The position numbers were made by a program, and so were the translations under genes. DNA of 26,317 nucleotides. Source: an uncultured Clostridia bacterium (GTDB taxonomy: Bacteria > Bacillota > Clostridia > Christensenellales > Borkfalkiaceae). A model generated the notes under the pieces. That model ran no database searches. It saw only the letters and a program-made list of their open reading frames with translations, and had not been told where the DNA came from. The DNA lies in NCBI GenBank assembly GCA_934249265.1, contig CAKQKQ010000018.1:1-26317 (forward strand). The letters run 5' to 3'. The number at the start of each line of letters is the position of its first letter. Positions within the stretch are counted from its first letter, which is position 1. This document shows positions 7,264-14,973 of this stretch, piece by piece.

Positions 7264-7629
7264 TTATTTATTTTTAAAATACTCTTTAATGGCTTCAAAC
7301 GCCTCTTCGGTGATGACGTGTTCTACTCTGCAAGCGTTTTCTTCGGCGGCGGCGAAATCAAGACCCATTTTTACAAGTGCGTCGGTGAGTATTTCGTGCC
7401 TTTCAAGAATATTTTCCGCTTTCTTTTTACCTTCGGCGGTAAGGGTGATAAGTCCGTCGCTACCCACGATGATAAAGCCGTCTTTTTTCATTTTCCCCAC
7501 GGCGCGCGAAACGCTCGGCTTGCTGTAACCGAGTTCTTCGGCGATTTCGACCGCGCGGACGTTGCCCTTTCTCTCTTTAATTTTAAGTATCGTTTCAAGA
7601 TACATTTCTTGCGATTCGTTGTCTATCAT
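7264..7629 (-). CDS. DtxR-type iron-dependent regulator, short form
   Basis: 121 residues. Residues 6-60 are the family's winged helix-turn-helix (EMYLETI, then IAEELGYSKPSVSRAVGKM with Ser36 and Pro38 in the recognition helix); residues 65-120 are the dimer/metal domain. The metal ligands match DtxR/IdeR rather than MntR: Met9 (DtxR Met10), His78 (His79), and Cys100, Glu103, His104 in ACRVEHV (DtxR Cys102, Glu105, His106). Manganese-type MntR has Asp and Glu at the Met and Cys positions. The protein lacks the C-terminal SH3-like domain of full-length DtxR. It should bind DNA when Fe(II) is plentiful. It lies just downstream of the ABC pair with its own promoter and terminator. A palindrome with DtxR-like half-sites occurs near 11568 and 19566. 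Confidence 0.9.
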   Translation of the reverse strand: MIDNESQEMYLETILKIKERKGNVRAVEIAEELGYSKPSVSRAVGKMKKDGFIIVGSDGLITLTAEGKKKAENILERHEILTDALVKMGLDFAAAEENACRVEHVITEEAFEAIKEYFKNK

Positions 7630-7649
7630 AATTTTCCTCTCTTACAAAA

Positions 7650-7678
7650 ATTATACTACATTTTTACTCAAAACACAA
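7650..7678 (-). promoter_or_regulatory. Promoter of the DtxR-type gene
   Basis: On the minus strand TTGTGT (7678-7673), 17 bases, TATAAT (7655-7650). Start of transcription would be about 15 bases before the AGAGGA ribosome-binding site, a short leader. Confidence 0.65.
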
Positions 7679-7680
7679 GC

Positions 7681-7709
7681 AAAAGTCCGCTTTTATACTG
7701 CGGACTTTT
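7681..7709. terminator. Terminator of the ABC pair
   Basis: AAAAGTCCGC (7681-7690) pairs with GCGGACTTTT (7700-7709), flanked by T on one strand and A on the other. It ends the ABC transcript on the minus strand and sits against the -35 of the DtxR-type gene. Confidence 0.85.
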
Positions 7710-7719
7710 TTTATTGCGT

Positions 7720-9459
7720 TTATTTAATTTCCCATTTACCGCTGTCAGACTGCAAATCGACCATATGCGTGTAAATTCCGTTTTTATTGTACAACTCGTC
7801 GGGAGAACCTTGTTCGGCAACTACTCCGTCGGACAAAACTACTATTTTATCCGCGCCCGCCACCGTCCTCATTCTGTGCGCGATTACAAGCACCGTTTTG
7901 TCTTTAATAAGCCTTGAAAGCGCGGTTTGAATAAGCGTTTCGTTTTCGACGTCGAGACTTGCCGTCGCTTCGTCGAGTAAAATAATGGGTGCGTCTTTTA
8001 AAAACGCGCGGGCAATTGAAATACGTTGACGTTCGCCGCCGGAAAGTTCAGAGCCGTTTTCGCCTATAGTAGTATTCCATTTATCGGGCAATTTTTCTGC
8101 AAATTCGTCCACGTTTGCAAGTTTTGCCGCGGCGATGACTTCTTCGTCGGTCGCGCCCTTTTTACCCAGCCTTATGTTTTCCATAATCGTGTTGTTAAAC
8201 AACGTTACGTCTTGGAAAACGATAGAATACAAACTCATCAGTTTTTCGGGGTCGGTTTTTGCTACGTCCATGCCGCCGACGGTGATTTTACCGTTTTGAC
8301 AATCCCAAAATCTCGCCGCCAAGCGCGACACCGTGGTTTTTCCGCCGCCAGAAGGTCCTACAAGCGCGGTTACTTCGCCTTGTTTTGCCACAAACGAAAC
8401 GTCTTTTAAAACTACTTCGCCCGTGTTGTAAGCAAACCCAACGTGCTCGAAAACAATATCGCAACCGCTGTTTGTAAGCGTTTCGCTGCCCGTTTGAACG
8501 GGGTGTTCGAGTATTTCGTTCATACGAGCGACGTTGGTGCGCATCGCTATAATCGCCGCAAGGTTTTGAAGCGCGGCTTGCATGGGGTCGTAAAAACGAG
8601 ACGCCACAAGCAAAAACATGAAAAACGTAAGCACGTTTATTTTGCCGCCGACAAGCAATACCGAGCCGACGAGCGCAACCGTAGCGATGCCGAGTTTTAA
8701 CACCATGCCCGCACTCGTAACGAACACCGCGGTGGTGAGTTCGGCTTTTACGTTTTGTTTCTCGACGCCTTTTATTTTTTTAGACAAACCCGAAAGATAT
8801 TTCTTTTCGGCATTGTTGGCTTTTAAGTCGCGGACGGACTCGATATATTCTTGTATTCCGTCGGCGCACGCCATTTTCACCGACATGCTTTTGGCTTGAA
8901 CTTTGTCTTGCACCTTATAACTGAGCAGCACTATAAGCACCGAAACGGGCACGACCCAAAGCGCAGCAAGAGCCATACGCCAATTGTAAATCAACATTCC
9001 AACAGCGATAATCACCGTAGAAATCAACGACCCGAACAGCCCGGGAATAAAGTGCGAACAAGTTTTTTCCAACACTTCGCAGTCAGCCATAATGGTGCTT
9101 GTAAGGTCGGCGAGGTCTTTCTTTCCGAAAAACGACAACGGAAGTTTGCGTAATCTTTCTGCAAGGCTTAATCTGCGCTTTCCGCTTTCTTCATAAGTGG
9201 TAAAATAAGTGTTGTTGTATTGAAACCAAGTCGTTAAAAGTATTAAAGCGAAACAAATTACGCAACCGACTACATAAAACGCTATTCTTTTACCGTGCAC
9301 GCCGCCGTCCATCATATCCGAAACGAGGAAATACAAAAGCGTGGTAGGCAGCATAAACGCTATATTTTGAAAAGCGCATGCGATTACGCCTTTTACAAGT
9401 CCCGTTGCGCCCTCTTTTGACGACGCCGTCTTTTTTTGTATGCTTTTAATCATTGACAT
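7720..9459 (-). CDS. ABC half-transporter (membrane + ATPase), second subunit
   Basis: 579 residues: six-helix exporter-type membrane domain (about 20-310) fused to a nucleotide-binding domain. Visible are Walker A GPSGGGKTT (about 366), the signature LSGGERQR (about 470), Walker B with catalytic glutamate ILLDEATASLD (about 489) and the switch histidine in IAHRM, all intact. The segment 'LRKLPLSFFGKKDLADLTSTIMADCEVLE' is characteristic of the YbtPQ/IrtAB-like branch, whose studied members import iron-siderophore complexes despite an exporter fold; drug or lipid export is the alternative. AAAGGAGG precedes the ATG. It overlaps the first subunit by 14 bases, so the two are translationally coupled and almost surely form a heterodimer in the cytoplasmic membrane. 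Confidence 0.9.
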   Translation of the reverse strand: MSMIKSIQKKTASSKEGATGLVKGVIACAFQNIAFMLPTTLLYFLVSDMMDGGVHGKRIAFYVVGCVICFALILLTTWFQYNNTYFTTYEESGKRRLSLAERLRKLPLSFFGKKDLADLTSTIMADCEVLEKTCSHFIPGLFGSLISTVIIAVGMLIYNWRMALAALWVVPVSVLIVLLSYKVQDKVQAKSMSVKMACADGIQEYIESVRDLKANNAEKKYLSGLSKKIKGVEKQNVKAELTTAVFVTSAGMVLKLGIATVALVGSVLLVGGKINVLTFFMFLLVASRFYDPMQAALQNLAAIIAMRTNVARMNEILEHPVQTGSETLTNSGCDIVFEHVGFAYNTGEVVLKDVSFVAKQGEVTALVGPSGGGKTTVSRLAARFWDCQNGKITVGGMDVAKTDPEKLMSLYSIVFQDVTLFNNTIMENIRLGKKGATDEEVIAAAKLANVDEFAEKLPDKWNTTIGENGSELSGGERQRISIARAFLKDAPIILLDEATASLDVENETLIQTALSRLIKDKTVLVIAHRMRTVAGADKIVVLSDGVVAEQGSPDELYNKNGIYTHMVDLQSDSGKWEIK

Positions 9460-11233
9460 TGCCGTTTACCTCCTTTGCAACTTTCCATTCTACCGAAGCG
9501 GCGTAATCTCTCCACATTTTAGCGAACAAACCGCCTTTTTCTATCAATTCTTCGCGTTTTCCGCTTTCGACCACTTTTCCGTCGTCTATTACGTAAATGC
9601 AGTCGGCGTTTTTAATGGTGGATAATCTGTGCGCTATCATTATTACCGTTTTGCCCTTGGCGAGTTCGGAAAACGCCTTTTGCACTTTAGCCTCGTTGTC
9701 GGGGTCTGCAAAAGCCGTAGCCTCGTCCAAAATAAGCACGGGCGCGTTTTTAAGCATCGCTCTCGCAATGGCTATACGCTGTTGTTCGCCGCCCGAAAGA
9801 TATACCCCCTTCGTCCCGATTACGGTGTTGACGCCGCTTGGCAATTTTTCTATTATATCGTCGCACTGCGCCATCTTTAAAGCGCGAGCGACTTCTTCGT
9901 CGGTAGCGTCAGGCTTGCCCGCCTTTACGTTTTCCAAAATCGAAGCCTTGACGAGTTTTGAATTTTGGAACACGAACGAAACGGTGTTCATTAATTTCTC
10001 TTTTTCTATATCGCGAATATCTGCGCCGCCGATTTTAATACTGCCGCTGTTTACGTCGAAAAATCTTGCGATTAAACTTGCAAGCGTAGATTTACCGCCG
10101 CCAGAAGGACCTACAAACGCAACGGTTTGCCCCGCTTTTATGTCCATCGACACGCCGTGAATTACCTCTTTTTTATCGTCGTATGAAAAACGTACGTCTT
10201 CAAGCACTACAGAAGAATCGGAAGGATAATCGGGGTCTTTGCTTTCTTTCATAGGTTTGGCGTTTAAAACGCTGTCGATACGAGTGAGCGCGTCCGCAAC
10301 TATCATATTGTTTTCGCTCATGTACATTATTTTAGTGAGCGTAAGCGAAATTACGGGCGTAATGACGATATAGAATATAAGGTTGAGCAAAAATTCGTTG
10401 GTTACGCCTTTTGTGGTAAACAACAACGCGCCCGCTATCAAAAACGCAAACACGCCGTTGATCGCGGCTGTGTAAAACATCATCGGCACGCGCAAATCTT
10501 TTGTATACGCCACTACCCATTTTTGATATTCGTCGATAGTGCCTTTAAATTTCTTAAAAGAAAATACCGACTGTCCGAACGTTTTTACAACGGGTATGCC
10601 GCGGACGTACTCGACCGCCTCGTTTGACATATTTTCAAGCGCGTTGCCGTATTGACGCATTTTTTCAGCCATTCTTTTGCCCGTCATTGCCGACATTACC
10701 GAAAAAGCAAGCACCACCGGCACGAGACTTAAAAGACCCAAACGCCAATCGAATATAAACAGCAACGCCAAAAGCCCTATCGGCGTAGCGATTGCCGCGT
10801 ATTTATCGGGGAGTTGGTGCGCGAGATAAGTCTCAGTTGCGCCCGTGGAATCGTTGACTATCTTCCTCAATTTACCGCTGCCGAAACTATCTACAAAGCC
10901 GAGCGGCAATTTTGCGATATGCTCTGTAACGGCAATTCTCATATTTGTAGCCACCCTAAAAGCCGCCACGTGCGAACACATAAGCGCGCATATGTAAATT
11001 AGGTACGAAAGTATGGCAAACACCATTGCCCAAATACCGTTGCTTACGAGATTTGTCGCTTGTGAAAAGTTAGGCGCGACTTCAAGCACTTCTTTGACTA
11101 TCTTCCAAATGTAAATAAACGGAAGAAGCGCAACAAGCGCGCTTATTGCCGACAACACCCACGAGGCATAAGTGAAATACTTATGTTTGCCCGCATAGTC
11201 CGTCAGTCTGTTTAAAGCGGATTGTTTTTTCAA
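9446..11233 (-). CDS. ABC half-transporter (membrane + ATPase), first subunit
   Basis: 595 residues; membrane domain about 20-320, ATPase domain from about 345. Walker A is GPSGGGKST (about 373), the signature LSGGEQQR (about 478), Walker B LILDEATAFADPDNE (about 494) and the switch histidine is in IAHRL. The catalytic glutamate is present, but the D-loop reads AFADPDNE instead of the usual S-A-L-D, so the two ATP sites of the heterodimer are not identical. The start is TTG at 11233, placed by AAGGAGG seven bases upstream. There is no siderophore-reductase domain as in IrtA. Partner and likely role are as for the downstream subunit. The TetR gene lies upstream beyond a terminator and a 500-base non-coding stretch with a DtxR-like palindrome. 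Confidence 0.9.
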   Translation of the reverse strand: MKKQSALNRLTDYAGKHKYFTYASWVLSAISALVALLPFIYIWKIVKEVLEVAPNFSQATNLVSNGIWAMVFAILSYLIYICALMCSHVAAFRVATNMRIAVTEHIAKLPLGFVDSFGSGKLRKIVNDSTGATETYLAHQLPDKYAAIATPIGLLALLFIFDWRLGLLSLVPVVLAFSVMSAMTGKRMAEKMRQYGNALENMSNEAVEYVRGIPVVKTFGQSVFSFKKFKGTIDEYQKWVVAYTKDLRVPMMFYTAAINGVFAFLIAGALLFTTKGVTNEFLLNLIFYIVITPVISLTLTKIMYMSENNMIVADALTRIDSVLNAKPMKESKDPDYPSDSSVVLEDVRFSYDDKKEVIHGVSMDIKAGQTVAFVGPSGGGKSTLASLIARFFDVNSGSIKIGGADIRDIEKEKLMNTVSFVFQNSKLVKASILENVKAGKPDATDEEVARALKMAQCDDIIEKLPSGVNTVIGTKGVYLSGGEQQRIAIARAMLKNAPVLILDEATAFADPDNEAKVQKAFSELAKGKTVIMIAHRLSTIKNADCIYVIDDGKVVESGKREELIEKGGLFAKMWRDYAASVEWKVAKEVNGNVND

Positions 11234-11339
11234 AATAAAACCTCCTTGAAATAAATTGTAAAATTATTTTTGTTTTATATTTTTTTAACTTTTATATTTT
11301 GTCTGTTGTTTTATTAATTATTTCGTCCGTCGAATTTGA

Positions 11340-11450
11340 CTTTAAGCGAGATATTTTTTAAAGCGTTTTTTATCGGACGGAATATTTTGTAAAGCGAATT
11401 TAACAAACGGCGAAGTATTTTTTAATGGAATTTACCAAACGTATAAAATA
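11340..11450 (-). repeat. Imperfect ~32-base tandem repeats in the ABC leader
   Basis: Part of a 511-base stretch (11234-11744) without a gene. On the minus strand three to four units of 31-34 bases follow one another, each built like GTTTGnTAAATTC...AAAAATAtTtCG. They are too degenerate for CRISPR. Translated, neighbouring units give similar short pieces (RLVNSIKKYF, RLLNSLYKIF) but in different frames with no start codon. Farther upstream (about 11470-11525) is a run of xGTTTTA repeats. No convincing promoter for the ABC genes was found in this stretch. Confidence 0.4.
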
Positions 11451-11559
11451 TTTCGTCGGTATAACGTCTACATTGTTTTACCGTTTTACTGCTTTTTATT
11501 GTTTTATTGTTTTATCGTTTTTTTGTTCGTTTGCTATGCGCTCGTTACGTCGTCCACTT

Positions 11560-11577
11560 GGTTAGCAATGACTAACT
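11560..11577 (-). promoter_or_regulatory. Candidate DtxR-type operator ahead of the ABC genes
   Basis: GGTTAGCAATGACTAACT contains the inverted repeat GTTAG-N6-CTAAC and differs at only two central bases from the palindrome at 19558-19575. The half-sites are those of DtxR/IdeR boxes, though the spacing differs. It lies 327 bases before the ABC start codon, just past the TetR terminator. The regulator assignment is inferred. Confidence 0.55.
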
Positions 11578-11591
11578 GTGTTGCGTATAAA

Positions 11592-11611
11592 AAAGGAAAT
11601 CTCTTTCCTTT
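11592..11611 (-). terminator. Short terminator after the TetR gene
   Basis: AAAGGAAA and TTTCCTTT (11592-11599, 11604-11611) form an 8-base-pair stem with a four-base loop; six T follow on the minus strand. It is AT-rich and so may be leaky, allowing some TetR-to-ABC read-through. Confidence 0.55.
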
Positions 11612-11744
11612 AATTTTGATATATAGGCGTGTTTATGCGATATTTTAACGCCGTTTTTTGCTTTATTTTTAATTTTAAACGCAATTTCTGCCGTTTTTAC
11701 AACAAACGTATGCGGTAAAAACGACATTTAAAGCAAAATAAATT

Positions 11745-12386
11745 TTATTCGGGCAAAACCCAATCGGACGGGAGACCCAAAATTTTATCCCAGCCCGCAT
11801 TGAAAAAATATTGCAACTGTTTTATGTATTGCCTTGCGTCCTCTTTGGTAAAGTCGTGCTCCACCACTTCAAACATACCGTTAAACATGGCGGTTGCAAG
11901 CATATGCGACAAGTCGGCGCGGACGTCGTTTATTTTTATCCCCGCGGCGTTTAATTCGCTTATAAAACGCACGGTGTTGTCCGTTTCTATCTCGATAAGT
12001 TTATCGACGTATTTTTCGTATTCGCTGCCCTTGCTTTTGCAAATAATAAGTTTAAATTCGTCAAAACTGCCGTACACGATATCGAGCATTTCGTTTATTC
12101 TCGCGTCTACGTAAATATGCATATCATTATATTGCGTTTCGGGCGCAAGCCTTGCAAACTCTTTTTGCACGCCCGAATAATAAAAATAAAGTTTGTCAGC
12201 CGAATCTTTTACTATAGCCCTGAAAAGTTCGCCTTTGTCGGCAAATCTGCCGTAAAGCATACCCGTGGTATAACCCGCGCTCTCGGCAATGTTGCGCATG
12301 GACGCGCCCTCGAATCCCTTTTCAAGAAATTCTTGCTTTGCGCACTCTATTATTTTGTCGATCGCAAGTTCGTCTTTTTTACGCAT
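11745..12386 (-). CDS. TetR/AcrR-family regulator (ABC-linked)
   Basis: 213 residues from the ATG at 12386 (MRKKDELA). An in-frame ATG at 12425 is rejected because it falls at the predicted transcription start and inside an operator-like palindrome. The N-terminal helix-turn-helix is clear: IIECAKQEFLEKGFEGASMR, then NIAESAGYTTGMLYGRFADK, typical of repressors of this family. The ligand-binding C-terminal domain (about 60-213) is not informative about the ligand. The gene lies upstream of, and in the same direction as, the two ABC half-transporters, an arrangement usual for TetR repressors of transporters. Two near-identical palindromes overlap its own promoter, so self-repression is likely. 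Confidence 0.9.
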   Translation of the reverse strand: MRKKDELAIDKIIECAKQEFLEKGFEGASMRNIAESAGYTTGMLYGRFADKGELFRAIVKDSADKLYFYYSGVQKEFARLAPETQYNDMHIYVDARINEMLDIVYGSFDEFKLIICKSKGSEYEKYVDKLIEIETDNTVRFISELNAAGIKINDVRADLSHMLATAMFNGMFEVVEHDFTKEDARQYIKQLQYFFNAGWDKILGLPSDWVLPE

Positions 12387-12419
12387 TTTCCACCGCCGAT
12401 TTTTAATATTGATTTTTAA

Positions 12420-12444
12420 TAACATTGTTATTATAACGCTGTTA
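12420..12444 (-). promoter_or_regulatory. Paired TetR-type operators
   Basis: Two palindromes with 14 bases between centres: TAACATTGTTA (12420-12430) and TAACGCTGTTA (12434-12444). One overlaps the -10 and spacer, the other the transcription start, which suits repression of the TetR gene by its product. I did not see the same palindrome ahead of the ABC genes. Confidence 0.6.
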
Positions 12445-12458
12445 TTTTATAAAGTCAA
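12430..12458 (-). promoter_or_regulatory. Promoter of the ABC-linked TetR gene
   Basis: On the minus strand TTGACT (12458-12453), 17 bases, TATAAT (12435-12430). Predicted start near 12423, 37 bases before the ATG at 12386. Confidence 0.8.
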
Positions 12459-12635
12459 CTGTTTTTAAAGCGTTTGAAAAAAATTTTTGGCAGCGCATTT
12501 TCGTTTAGTTGAGTCAAAGTGTAGTTTTCCTTGTTGTGCTTTATCTCTTGTTTGTCTATGCTTGAAGTTATAGAAATCTTTTATATATTAGAATAAAATT
12601 TTGGGCGGCATAATTTTTACAATAACAAAAAATAA

Positions 12636-12657
12636 GCGGCGCGTAAAAACGCGCCGC
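12636..12657 (-). terminator. Terminator of the nine-gene operon
   Basis: GCGGCGCGT (12636-12644) and ACGCGCCGC (12649-12657) form a very GC-rich stem with a four-base loop; on the minus strand it runs into TTATTTTTTG. It closes the unit that begins at 19496. Confidence 0.9.
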
Positions 12658-12691
12658 CAAAAATCAAATTGTTTATTTTTATCAAATTAAA

Positions 12692-13414
12692 TTATTCGTT
12701 TTCTTTAAATTGTTTCAAATGATTATTCTCTGCTTTTTTAAGCATAAGCAAAAGACCGACAAAAGTCCACAAATTGCCAATGGCGAGAAAAGCGCAAAAT
12801 ACGGCGTTGTTAAACGCATAATTGCCGATTAATCCTATCAAAACGGCAATAAGCATACCTATCGGCAAACAGAATATCCACGCGAATTTCGGGTATGGCG
12901 TATATCCCTTTGCAAACGCCGAAATTTGAGAAATCGAAAGTGCTAAAAAGAAAATCCAAAACAATATAAATGCGGGAATTATAAAGTATAACGCATATTT
13001 TAAAACCAATTCGCCTGCAAAGCCGTGTTTTAACAAAAACGTTACCGCGCAAAACGGCACGTGATAACCGCACGCCCCGAACATTAAATAACCTAAAATT
13101 CCCGAGCGATAGCCATGCGCGCACTTCGGCGATTTTTCAGCCATCAGCCTATATATCCCGAACATACTCAGTCCTTCCAAAACCATGCCGAAAAGTCCCA
13201 AAATCGCAGCGGCGAATATTCCTCCGTCCGAAGTGGAAATATACGCCGAAAACAGCCTTAAAATGCCCTCTTGCGTTTCGTCTTCAACTCCCCAACCGAG
13301 TATAAAATCGCCTACCAAATGCAATAAAGAGGCAATAATGCCGATAAAAAGCAATTTTTTTATTCTGGGAAAATCGAGTTTGCTCGAAATGCCTATGTCG
13401 TTGAAATTTTCCAT
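12692..13414 (-). CDS. Membrane protein, possibly DUF6796-like
   Basis: 240 residues with about seven hydrophobic segments. The first carries H-L-V-G-D (LLHLVGDFILGWG, about residues 32-44); later features are CGYHVPFCAVTFLLKHG and TPYPKFAWIFCLPIGM. The first gene of the operon (18861-19496) seems to be a distant relative: it also has a GHVLCCFCD segment in the first helix, a TAHHVF histidine segment and GLPRWACIFNVIPLFIAM near the end. I believe these belong to the uncharacterised DUF6796 group, but that is from memory of patterns. The histidines and aspartate inside helices could bind metal or protons. GAGGA lies at the end of the previous gene, from whose stop it is 3 bases away. Confidence 0.6.
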   Translation of the reverse strand: MENFNDIGISSKLDFPRIKKLLFIGIIASLLHLVGDFILGWGVEDETQEGILRLFSAYISTSDGGIFAAAILGLFGMVLEGLSMFGIYRLMAEKSPKCAHGYRSGILGYLMFGACGYHVPFCAVTFLLKHGFAGELVLKYALYFIIPAFILFWIFFLALSISQISAFAKGYTPYPKFAWIFCLPIGMLIAVLIGLIGNYAFNNAVFCAFLAIGNLWTFVGLLLMLKKAENNHLKQFKENE

Positions 13415-13417
13415 AAA

Positions 13418-14047
13418 TTATCCTCTATGATTATAATGACAGTCGCAATATTCTCCGCCACCCGCCAAGGTGTACTCGCGAGTAAACTCGGTATTATTTA
13501 GCGCAGCCATATCGTAATCGAGCGTACACATTGCGGGGATATACTCCTTTAAGCCGAGTTCGGTCATTAATTTGCAAATGCCGCAAGTGTAGAAATACGC
13601 CGTGTATTGATTTATGGTCTCGCCGTCCTCGACAGAAAACTTCCACGAATACGGGTTTGTTATACTTTCGCTTTGTTTCGCTTGCATTTTGAGTTTTTCT
13701 CTGCCCTTTACCGTGTAAGACCTTCTGCCTTTAGGTCCTGACGACGCGGCTTTAGTCAAGAAGTTTTCGCACATTGCCTTGCGGTAATATACGCGCACTT
13801 CTTCAAGCGAATATTTCTTTTCAAGCGACAACAACACCGAAGAAAGCAACGCGCAATTGACGATATTGATAATAAAACGGTCGCCTTTGTCGAATTCGGG
13901 CAAATTTTTAAGTATTTCTTTGTACTTTTTGTGCGCCGATTTCATCACTTGCTTGGGGTTTTCTTCGTTGAGCGTTTGCGTGAGTTGCTTTTTAAACGTG
14001 CCTTTATAGCCCGTCCACATCATTCTTTCTATAAACCCGTATTTCAT
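13418..14047 (-). CDS. ATC-hydrolase-like protein (L-2-amino-thiazoline-4-carboxylic acid hydrolase family), copy 2
   Basis: 209 residues from ATG 14047, whose A-T-G-A overlaps the stop of the preceding gene; GAGGAG lies ten bases upstream. A GTG at 14059 is only a base after that site and is rejected. The C-terminal region carries the family pattern: YFYTCGICKLMTELGLKEYI, P-A-M-C, L-D-Y-D, then GGGEYCDCHYNH, with four to five cysteines that could be catalytic or bind metal. The founding member opens the thiazoline ring of L-ATC in cysteine synthesis; clostridial relatives are numerous and mostly unstudied, so the substrate here is unknown. A paralogue (18080-18781) sits near the start of the same operon. 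Short basic middle section (SSGPKGRRSYTVKGREK). Confidence 0.75.
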   Translation of the reverse strand: MKYGFIERMMWTGYKGTFKKQLTQTLNEENPKQVMKSAHKKYKEILKNLPEFDKGDRFIINIVNCALLSSVLLSLEKKYSLEEVRVYYRKAMCENFLTKAASSGPKGRRSYTVKGREKLKMQAKQSESITNPYSWKFSVEDGETINQYTAYFYTCGICKLMTELGLKEYIPAMCTLDYDMAALNNTEFTREYTLAGGGEYCDCHYNHRG

Positions 14048-14973
14048 TGCGCTTTCCACTCCTCGATTATGTTTAACATTCTCTTTTCGATGTCTATTCT
14101 CGTCTCTTTACATTCCTTCGGGTAGTCTTTAGCCGCTTTAAACATCATTTTAAGCAAAAGTCCCGCGCCTATGGGGAAAATGGTTTTAAGCAAACTTTCG
14201 GGGAATACGAAGTGCGTGCCGTGCTCGTATACAGCGACTTCGACTTGACACTCGTGCGGTTTTTCTTGCAAGCGTTTTTCCGCTCTTCTCACGTATTTTG
14301 CGGCGTTCCACAAACTATCGTCTTCCGCGCCGATCAATAAAAGTTTACCCTTTATGTTTTCGATTTTTATAAACTCTTCTTCTTTAATGGGGTGAGCAGC
14401 CTCGGAATCTTCAAAAATTTTGCGAGATGCGGTCATATTGCCCGTTTCTTTTGCCTCTTGCTTCATTACGCCCCAATACTCGGGGTGTTTGTAGCAAAAC
14501 GGCATATACGGCAGAGGTTTGCCGCGATAAGTAAACAAAGATTCGCCCTCTATCGGCCACTCGCCACAGCCGTCCTTTTTGCCTTGCGCAAAGCCTTGCC
14601 AAATAAAATCGCTTGGGGTCATGGCTATCGTGAGCGTGATTTCGGGGAAATACGAAGCGGCGGTAAGCGCAAGCGTACCCGTGGTGGACGCGCCCGCAAT
14701 GCCGATTTTGTCGTTGCCGTGATTTTTAAGCCATTTTATCGCGCTTTCTATTCTTTCAAGCGGATAATTGTGATGGCTGTAATTCTTTTTCCCCGGAGAC
14801 ATGGTAAGCACGTTTACGCCCTTTTTAATAAGCCACTTTACGCAACTTTTTGCCATATAGTCCTCGGGGTCGTCGCCGAGCATTGCTATAATCGCCATGT
14901 TTGTTTGCGTTTTTCTTTGCCAATACGCGCCGTAAAAACCGTCGGGCTCAACGTCGAAATGAATATGTTTCAT
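14044..14973 (-). CDS. Alpha/beta hydrolase, BAAT/acyl-CoA thioesterase C-terminal type
   Basis: 309 residues. The alpha/beta hydrolase fold shows as strand VNVLTMSPGKKNYSHHNYPL, helix IESAIKWL, the nucleophile elbow GIAGASTTGTLAL (Ser in G-A-S-T-T, where G-x-S-x-G is usual), the acid in LLLIGAEDDSLWNA and the final histidine in YEHGTHFVFP. This layout is that of bile acid-CoA:amino acid N-acyltransferase/acyl-CoA thioesterase C-terminal domains, without their N-terminal domain. Likely substrates are thioesters or amides of acyl groups; the true one is unknown. A-T-G-A overlaps at both ends show tight translational coupling with the methyltransferase before it and the ATC-hydrolase-like gene after it. 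Confidence 0.8.
   Translation of the reverse strand: MKHIHFDVEPDGFYGAYWQRKTQTNMAIIAMLGDDPEDYMAKSCVKWLIKKGVNVLTMSPGKKNYSHHNYPLERIESAIKWLKNHGNDKIGIAGASTTGTLALTAASYFPEITLTIAMTPSDFIWQGFAQGKKDGCGEWPIEGESLFTYRGKPLPYMPFCYKHPEYWGVMKQEAKETGNMTASRKIFEDSEAAHPIKEEEFIKIENIKGKLLLIGAEDDSLWNAAKYVRRAEKRLQEKPHECQVEVAVYEHGTHFVFPESLLKTIFPIGAGLLLKMMFKAAKDYPKECKETRIDIEKRMLNIIEEWKAQ

Noticed and set aside
11340..11450. CRISPR array
   Set aside because: Units of about 32 bases are highly degenerate and directly adjacent, with no conserved repeat separated by unique spacers and no cas genes.
11233..11577. A sigma-A promoter for the ABC genes next to the palindrome
   Set aside because: Candidate -35/-10 pairs near the palindrome were poor (for example TGGACG with no matching -10), so I did not list one.
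14047..14059. GTG start for the second ATC-hydrolase-like gene
   Set aside because: The GAGGAG site is a single base away from this GTG, too close to use, while it is well spaced from the ATG at 14047.
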